A stretch of 18,960 nucleotides of DNA, taken from the NCBI GenBank assembly GCA_009776715.1, contig WRNF01000004.1, positions 1 through 18,960 on the forward strand, in the 5' to 3' direction. This stretch comes from Treponema sp. (GTDB lineage Bacteria; Spirochaetota; Spirochaetia; Treponematales; Breznakiellaceae). Made by a program: the position numbers and the translations under genes. The first letter of the stretch is position 1. Each line of letters starts with the position of its first letter. The notes under the pieces are model-generated. The model saw nothing but the letters and a program-made list of their open reading frames with translations, had not been told where the DNA came from and did not search any database. Of the stretch, positions 13,867 to 18,960 are shown piece by piece.

Positions 13867-13881
13867 TGAAGTTATAGACAA
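13867..13881 (+). repeat. TGAAGTTATAGACAA repeat, copy at the 3' end of the GH94 operon
   Basis: A 15-nt exact match, in inverted orientation, to 18841-18855 beyond the other end of the GH94 operon. The starts of the direct repeats at 13546 and 13623 are related (TTGAAGCTATAGTTAA). Confidence 0.55.
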
Positions 13882-13883
13882 GG

Positions 13884-16277
13884 TTACATTTCCGCTATTA
13901 TTTCATTCTCTGCCTGAAGCATATCCGCGCTGATATAATCGCCTGCTACGGATGTTCCGTTTACCCTTAAGCTGCGGCAGCCGCTTTCGCGGCCTTCGGG
14001 ATTTTGTACTGTTATGTGCAATTTTTTGCCGCGGAAAACTTTATCCACAGTAAAGCATTTCCATGAGGAAGGAACCGCAGGCGACAGGCGCAGGCCCTTT
14101 ATGTCCGGCCTTAATCCCAGTATTCCTTCTATGCAGCCGACCATAACGGTGCTGGCTGTGCCGGTGAGCCAATGGACATGGCTGCGCCCTTCAAAAGGGC
14201 TGTCCACGCTTTCGGTAAATTGTGAATATGCATACGGTTCCGCAAGGCGCGTTTGGGCAATGCCGTTTTGGGCGGCGGGGCAGCTTTCCAGATAGTACTC
14301 GAATGCGCGGCTGCCTCGGCCCAGCAGGGCTTCTGCTAAAATTAGCCAGCCCTGGCTTTGCAAAAAGACGCTGCCGTTTTCCTTGGTGGAGGGGTTGAAC
14401 AATAGTGCCAGGGCTCCGTCAAAAGCATGCCTGCGGTAAGACGGCGCCATAAGCCGGGCTCCGTATTTGCTGTTAAGCTGCTTATGCACAAGGTCAAGCA
14501 CTGCCCTGCCGCGTTCTTGTGAAGCAAAGCCAGAGATTATTGCCCAACTCTGCGGGTTAAGCCAAAGGCTGGCTTCCGGATCGCCGGGTTTTCCAACCAC
14601 TTCTCCATGCTCGGTGATTCCCCGCACAAAACGGTCGCTGTCCCAGCAGTGTTCTTCAATAACAGCGGCAAATTTGGTTTTTAATTCCGCCAGTTGCTTT
14701 TCTGTTTCAGCATCTCCCCTGTATTTTGCAAAGCGAATCATAATCTCAAAGGCATAATACAACTGCATTGCCACGAATACCGACACTCCGTTTGCGCCCA
14801 GCCGCAGGCAGTCGTTCCAGTCTGCATGCAGCCCGGCAGGCAGGCCGTGAATGCCCAGATGATTCATAGAAAAATCAATTGCTTTTTTCAGGTGTTGGTA
14901 AAGGGTGTCTGTTCCCTTGTCGGCATAAGGGATGTCTTCGTCCAGCAGGGCGGTATTGCCGGTTTCAGCAATGTACTTCCATACCGTAGGAAAGAGCCAT
15001 AACGCGTCATCGGCACGGTAGGAGGGATGACCTGTTTCCATGCGGTAAGAAGCGTCTTCAGGGCTGTCTTCATGGCCGGGATTATGGCTGTATTTTACCA
15101 GGGGAAGCGCCCCGCCGTGGCTTACCTGGGCGGATACCATAAACCTGATTTTGTGCAAAGCCATTTCTGGGTCAAGATGGATAATGCCCTGAATATCCTG
15201 CACCGTATCACGGTAACCGTAGCCGTTACGCTGGCCGCAATAAACCAGCGATGCCGCCCGTGACCAAATAAATGTAATAAAACACTGGTAGGCATTCCAT
15301 GTATTTATCATATTGTTAAAATTTTCATCCGGAGTTTTCACCAGCAACGATGACAGTTTTCCGTGCCAGTAATTTTTCAATGCATCAATTTCCCGGGCAG
15401 GAAGACCAGAGTCTTCATAACAGGAAATAAGGGCCCTGGCCTGGGCTTCCCGTTTTTGTCCCAGCAGGAATGCCAGGGAGGCGCTTTCGCCTGGTTGCAG
15501 GCAAAGAACCGTATGCAGCGCTCCGCAGGGGTTAAGGTTGTAGCTAAGGGTTCCGTCAAGGCGGCCTTTTTCCACGGAAACAGGCCTGCCGTAATCACGG
15601 TAATTGCCCAAAAATGCGGCACGGTCGCCGCAGTACGTTTCGGCTTTTGCCCCGGCAAGGCCAAAAAAGCGGGTATCCACCCGGCTTTCGTTGACGGCGT
15701 TCAGGCAGTTTTCGTTAATGGTTTGCAAAATGAACTGATCTTTAAAATAGGTGCGGGTGATAAACTGCGTGTACTGCAAATTAACCTGATCCTGCTCGTA
15801 GAAGCCTTCGCAGGTAAATTCAGCATAGCCAAAAACAGAAATTTTCCGCGGCTTTTTGCCGGTATTAATGACTTTAAGATGCCAAACCTCATGATCGGCG
15901 CCATGCGGCACATAATATGCCGCTTGGGAACGCAGATCGGCGTATTCCGCTTCCAAAACCGTATAACCCATGCCGTGCCGGCACACAGAGCGGTATTTAT
16001 CCAAAGCTTTCCCCACCGGCTGCCATGAAGCTGACCAGAAATCGCCTGTTTCATCATCGCGCAGGTAGATGTAACGCCCTGGACGGTCCTGCTCGTTAAA
16101 CCGGTAACGTATCAGCCGCCCCGCAGCGCCGCTTTTTACAAAACTGTAGCCGCCGGCATTATTGGAAATAATGGCACCATAATCCGGTGAACCAAGGTAA
16201 TTTGCCCAAGGCGCCGGTGTGTCGGGCCGGGTAATAACATATTCCCGCGCCGTCTCATCAAAATAACCGTATTGCAT
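13884..16277 (-). CDS. GH94 family disaccharide phosphorylase, divergent; specificity uncertain
   Basis: I place the start at ATG 16277-16275, giving 797 residues: the protein then begins [21 protein letters not shown] as relatives do, with a GAGAGAAG ribosome site just upstream. An ATG four codons earlier (16289) is possible. GH94 hallmarks are clear: NAGGYSF near the start, SRAASLVYCGQRNGYGYRDTVQD (Arg356 in the YRD, phosphate side), HADWNDCLRL (Asp486 and Asp489, catalytic acid region), KENGSVF, WLTGTAS. The opening '[18 protein letters not shown]' and 'DRPG.Y.YLRDDE.GD.WS.SWQPV' resembles diacetylchitobiose phosphorylase as I remember it, but the glycine-rich phosphate loop and later regions differ. 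Cellobiose, laminaribiose, cellobionic acid or chitobiose could be the substrate. It lies 31 nt after the cellobiose phosphorylase gene, in one operon. No signal peptide: cytoplasmic. Confidence 0.9.
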   Translation of the reverse strand: MQYGYFDETAREYVITRPDTPAPWANYLGSPDYGAIISNNAGGYSFVKSGAAGRLIRYRFNEQDRPGRYIYLRDDETGDFWSASWQPVGKALDKYRSVCRHGMGYTVLEAEYADLRSQAAYYVPHGADHEVWHLKVINTGKKPRKISVFGYAEFTCEGFYEQDQVNLQYTQFITRTYFKDQFILQTINENCLNAVNESRVDTRFFGLAGAKAETYCGDRAAFLGNYRDYGRPVSVEKGRLDGTLSYNLNPCGALHTVLCLQPGESASLAFLLGQKREAQARALISCYEDSGLPAREIDALKNYWHGKLSSLLVKTPDENFNNMINTWNAYQCFITFIWSRAASLVYCGQRNGYGYRDTVQDIQGIIHLDPEMALHKIRFMVSAQVSHGGALPLVKYSHNPGHEDSPEDASYRMETGHPSYRADDALWLFPTVWKYIAETGNTALLDEDIPYADKGTDTLYQHLKKAIDFSMNHLGIHGLPAGLHADWNDCLRLGANGVSVFVAMQLYYAFEIMIRFAKYRGDAETEKQLAELKTKFAAVIEEHCWDSDRFVRGITEHGEVVGKPGDPEASLWLNPQSWAIISGFASQERGRAVLDLVHKQLNSKYGARLMAPSYRRHAFDGALALLFNPSTKENGSVFLQSQGWLILAEALLGRGSRAFEYYLESCPAAQNGIAQTRLAEPYAYSQFTESVDSPFEGRSHVHWLTGTASTVMVGCIEGILGLRPDIKGLRLSPAVPSSWKCFTVDKVFRGKKLHITVQNPEGRESGCRSLRVNGTSVAGDYISADMLQAENEIIAEM

Positions 16278-16308
16278 ATCTTCTCTCATATATTGTAATT
16301 ATTTGTAT

Positions 16309-18795
16309 CTATATATTTCCCATCACAACGGCAACTTCGTGGGATTTTCCGTCAGACAGCGCAGGCAGCACCCTGCTGTCCAGCGTTTTGCCGTCCATGC
16401 TTATTGATTGTACTCCTTTTTCCACGCCTGCGCTATTATCAACCTTGATTTGATAGATTGCTTTTCTAAAATGACGGGTCAGAGAAAAACCTTTCATGCC
16501 TGCCGGGATGCAGGGGTCTATCAGCAGGCCGTCGAATACAGGACGCAGGCCCAGTATATATTGCGAAATACTGACAAAGGCCCAGGCAGCGGTCCCGGTA
16601 AGCCATGAATTTTTTGCCTCGCCGAAACGCACTGCGTCTTTGCCTGCTATCATTTGGGCATACACATAAGGCTCTAGCCGCCGCACATCGCTGTCATCCT
16701 CGCGGTAAGCCGGGCATATTTTAGCATAAGTCTCGAATGCACGTGCGCCGCGGCCCAGCATGCTTTCAGCAATGGTTATCCAGGGGTTGTTGTGGCAGAA
16801 AATGCCCGCGTTTTCCTTGTAACCCGGCGGATAAGATGAAATTTCGCCCAGTTCAATATGGTATTCCTTGTATGCTGGCTGCAACAGCATTATGCCGTAA
16901 GCGGCGTCAAGGCGTTCTTTCACTGAATTAAGGGCTTCTTCCGCACGCCCGTCATCAAGCCCGATACCTGCCATTACTGCAAAGCCGTTAGGCTCTATAA
17001 ATATTTTACCGTCACCGCATTCGTGGCTGCCAATCTTGTTCCCCATTGCATCATAAGCCCGCAAAAACCATTTCCCATCCCAGCCGTGCAGCTTAATTGT
17101 CCCGATCATGGCGGATATTGCATTATCGGCCATGTCAGCTTCGTCTGTGCGGCCAGTACGCCGGCAAATTTCAGCATAATCCAGGCCGGCATAAACAAAG
17201 AGCGCGGCGATAAACACTGATTCCGCAATGCTGCTTTCAAAGTTCGCTGTAGTCTGAAACGATTCACCGGGAGTTTGGGAAAAACAATTAAGGTTAAGGC
17301 AGTCGTTCCAGTCAGCGCGGCCAATGAGCGGCAGTCCGTGGGGGCCGGTATGGTTTAAAGTATAATCAAAGGAACGTTTCAGGTGGGCAAAAAGACTTTC
17401 GGCTAAATTTTCATTGTTATCGAACGGAACCTTTTCATCAAGGATGCTGTAATCGCCTGTTTCTTTGATATAGGCTGCCGTGCCGCAGATCAGCCACAGA
17501 GGATCATCGTTGAAACCTGAGCCGATCTCGTTATTGCCGCGCTTGGTCAGGGGCTGGTATTGGTGGTAAGCACTGCCGTCAGGAAATTGCGTGGCAGCAA
17601 TGTCGAGAATGCGGACACGGGCCCGTTCCGGCACAAGATGCACAAAACCCAGCAAATCCTGGTTTGAATCGCGGAAGCCCATGCCGCGCCCAATGCCTGA
17701 TTCAAAATACGAGGCGCTGCGCGACAGGTTAAAGGTTACCATGCACTGGTACTGGTTCCACACGCTTGCCATGCGGACCATGCGTTTATCTTCTGCTTCT
17801 ACACTGAAGCGGCCTAACAGTGTATTCCAGTAATTTTTTAAGGAGGCAAGCGCCGCATCCGCTGCTTCTGCGGAACGGTATTTATCCAGCAGCGCCCTGG
17901 CAGGCGCTTTGTTGATGATGCCGGGACCGTCCCATTTTTGATCTTCCGGGTTTTCCAGGTAAGCCAGCACAAAAACAAAGGCCTTTGATTCGCCCGGTTT
18001 AAGCTGCAGCTTGATGTGGTGCGAGCCAATCGGCGACCATCCAGAGGCTTTTGATTGAGCGGCACTTCCCGAAAATACCGCGGCAGGATGGTCTAAGCCG
18101 TTGTAAAGGCCCACAAAGGCATCCCGGTCGGTGTCAAAGCCGGCGACAGAAACATTGACTGCCCACATCGCATAATGGCTGCGGCGTTCACGGTATTCAG
18201 TCTTATGGTAAATGCATGATCCTTCAATTTCAACTTCGCCTATGCTTAGATTGCGCTGGAAATTAGTCATGTCATCCCAGGCGTTCCACAGACAGAATTC
18301 CACAAAGGAAAACATATCAATATCCTTGTCATGGTTCGATTCGTTGCTCAGCGTTATCTTGTGGATTTCGCAATTATCGCCCAGGGGAACAAAAGAGCTT
18401 TGCATATAGGCAAGCCCGTTTCTGGCGGAGGATATGGATGAGTACCCTGTTCCGTGACGGCATTCATAGCGGTCCAGTTCGGATTTCATCGGCATCCATG
18501 CAGGCGACCATACATCGCCGGGCCTGCAGTCCGCGGGATTTAAGCTCTCGGGCTGAGGGCAGGAGTTATCCCTCAGGTAAAAATAACGCCCCCCCGCATC
18601 TGCAGGCGCGTTATTGTAGCGATAACGGGTCAGGCGCAGCATCCGGGCATCTTTGTAAAAACAATAGCCGCCTGATGTGTTTGAAAACAAGCTAAAGAAA
18701 TTTTCACAGCCAAGATAATTAATCCACGGGTATGGAGTGTCGGGCCGGGTAATCACATATTCCTTTTTCTCGTCATCAAAAAAACCGTATTGCAT
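16309..18795 (-). CDS. cbp: Cellobiose phosphorylase (GH94)
   Basis: An 828-residue protein starting at ATG 18795 behind GGAGG (18802-18806), 6 nt spacing. It matches clostridial cellobiose phosphorylases as I remember them, nearly block for block: [35 protein letters not shown], '[21 protein letters not shown]', [20 protein letters not shown], 'HKTEYRERR', '[22 protein letters not shown]', [16 protein letters not shown] (Asp495 and Asp498, catalytic acid region), [28 protein letters not shown]. The enzyme splits cellobiose with phosphate into glucose 1-phosphate and glucose in the cytoplasm, saving ATP. A ~10-residue insertion after YFYLRDN ([17 protein letters not shown]) looks unusual against my memory of the family. 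It is the first gene of the minus-strand operon. Confidence 0.95.
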   Translation of the reverse strand: MQYGFFDDEKKEYVITRPDTPYPWINYLGCENFFSLFSNTSGGYCFYKDARMLRLTRYRYNNAPADAGGRYFYLRDNSCPQPESLNPADCRPGDVWSPAWMPMKSELDRYECRHGTGYSSISSARNGLAYMQSSFVPLGDNCEIHKITLSNESNHDKDIDMFSFVEFCLWNAWDDMTNFQRNLSIGEVEIEGSCIYHKTEYRERRSHYAMWAVNVSVAGFDTDRDAFVGLYNGLDHPAAVFSGSAAQSKASGWSPIGSHHIKLQLKPGESKAFVFVLAYLENPEDQKWDGPGIINKAPARALLDKYRSAEAADAALASLKNYWNTLLGRFSVEAEDKRMVRMASVWNQYQCMVTFNLSRSASYFESGIGRGMGFRDSNQDLLGFVHLVPERARVRILDIAATQFPDGSAYHQYQPLTKRGNNEIGSGFNDDPLWLICGTAAYIKETGDYSILDEKVPFDNNENLAESLFAHLKRSFDYTLNHTGPHGLPLIGRADWNDCLNLNCFSQTPGESFQTTANFESSIAESVFIAALFVYAGLDYAEICRRTGRTDEADMADNAISAMIGTIKLHGWDGKWFLRAYDAMGNKIGSHECGDGKIFIEPNGFAVMAGIGLDDGRAEEALNSVKERLDAAYGIMLLQPAYKEYHIELGEISSYPPGYKENAGIFCHNNPWITIAESMLGRGARAFETYAKICPAYREDDSDVRRLEPYVYAQMIAGKDAVRFGEAKNSWLTGTAAWAFVSISQYILGLRPVFDGLLIDPCIPAGMKGFSLTRHFRKAIYQIKVDNSAGVEKGVQSISMDGKTLDSRVLPALSDGKSHEVAVVMGNI

Positions 18796-18818
18796 ACCAT
18801 GCCTCCGATTATGCTTTA

Positions 18819-18847
18819 ATTATACCGCATGCATGGGGGTTTGTCTA
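18819..18847 (-). promoter_or_regulatory. Promoter of the GH94 operon
   Basis: On the minus strand, TAGACA (18842-18847) and a perfect TATAAT (18819-18824) are separated by 17 bp. The expected start is near 18812, giving a leader of about 17 nt with the GGAGG site. The -35 box lies inside the TGAAGTTATAGACAA repeat. The spacer includes CATGCATG, a small palindrome. Confidence 0.7.
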
Positions 18848-18855
18848 TAACTTCA
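18841..18855 (-). repeat. TGAAGTTATAGACAA repeat, copy upstream of the GH94 operon
   Basis: This is the inverted partner of 13867-13881; it supplies the -35 element of the GH94 promoter. Confidence 0.55.
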
Positions 18856-18860
18856 ATAAA

Positions 18861-18886
18861 GGGGTCAGGGGTTAGGGGCTAGGGGG
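18861..18886 (+). other. G-quadruplex motif upstream of the GH94 promoter
   Basis: Four G-runs (18861-18864, 18868-18871, 18875-18878, 18882-18886) are separated by the three-base loops TCA, TTA and CTA. This fits the classic short-loop quadruplex rule with runs of four or more. It lies about 49-74 bp upstream of the predicted start of the GH94 operon. Confidence 0.65.
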
Positions 18887-18960
18887 AAAATAACAAATAG
18901 CAAAGAGCAATTAGCAAAGCCGCTGTTCGCAAACGCAGCGTGATAGTAATATGCCAAGCT
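18887..18960. other. Right-edge intergenic sequence, no gene seen
   Basis: An A-rich stretch with short near-repeats (CAAATAGCAAAG, CAATTAGCAAAG), then CGCTG and CAGCG arms of a small hairpin near 18922-18941. No coding frame enters from the right edge. Confidence 0.4.

Larger units (their letters stand above)
13503..13883. other. Repeat-rich convergent intergenic region
   Basis: This 381-bp gap between the transporter operon and the GH94 operon has no convincing gene. It holds two direct repeats (13546-13679), inverted CACGGATT-type motifs, a hairpin at 13789-13815 and a TGAAGTTATAGACAA copy at its right edge. The 60-residue plus-strand frame starting at 13751 lies within these repeats and runs into the GH94 gene; I do not accept it. 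Confidence 0.7.

Noticed and set aside
13751..13933. A 60-residue plus-strand frame
   Set aside because: It is made of intergenic repeat sequence and runs into the 3' end of the convergent GH94 gene.
15363..16028. A 221-residue plus-strand open frame
   Set aside because: It lies entirely antisense to the GH94 gene, whose domain motifs are unambiguous, and it has no recognisable family pattern. Long antisense frames are common in GC-richer coding DNA.
1..18960. tRNA or rRNA genes and insertion sequences
   Set aside because: I found no cloverleaf-like sequence, rRNA signature or transposase frame in either strand.

Overview
This window is most likely from a spirochaete of the Treponema group living in a plant-fibre-degrading gut, such as that of a termite. 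I infer this from protein style: relaxed spirochaetal lipoboxes, a hybrid-kinase C-terminus of a kind I associate with Treponema, and the gene mix. No rRNA or other marker is present, so the assignment is an inference. The first ~1.2 kb looks clearly AT-richer than the carbohydrate genes that follow.

Layout. (1) 1-192: the 3' end of a probable hybrid histidine kinase. (2) 252-1235: three overlapping small genes, DUF3791, a DUF3990 ADP-ribosyltransferase-like protein and a small third partner, resembling a toxin-antitoxin style module. (3) 1313-2390, minus strand: a partner-switching pair, an RsbW-like anti-sigma kinase and a two-domain STAS protein, read from a promoter that appears to give a leaderless mRNA. 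(4) 2476-13502, plus strand: a long run beginning at a strong divergent promoter. It encodes an outer-membrane beta-barrel protein, two unidentified surface-type lipoproteins, two GH5 endoglucanase-like lipoproteins, a LplA-type solute-binding lipoprotein and two LplB/YtcP-type ABC permeases. Hairpins with T-tracts separate several of these genes and probably tune their relative expression. (5) 13503-13883: a repeat-rich intergenic region. (6) 13884-18795, minus strand: two GH94 disaccharide phosphorylases with their own good promoter, beside a G-quadruplex motif. One is a confident cellobiose phosphorylase; the other is divergent, with a start resembling diacetylchitobiose phosphorylases.

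Together the genes form a plausible route for cellulose or mixed beta-glucan use: surface lipoproteins bind and cut glucan, a porin admits oligosaccharides to the periplasm, a CUT1-type ABC importer carries them into the cell, and GH94 enzymes cleave them with phosphate to sugar 1-phosphate. It resembles a polysaccharide utilisation locus but has no SusC/SusD pair. No ABC ATPase and no dedicated DNA-binding regulator is encoded in the window; both would have to come from elsewhere. The main candidates for something undescribed are the porin with its two lipoproteins, the multi-hairpin leader at 9811-9988, the divergent GH94 enzyme, and the leaderless STAS/RsbW operon.
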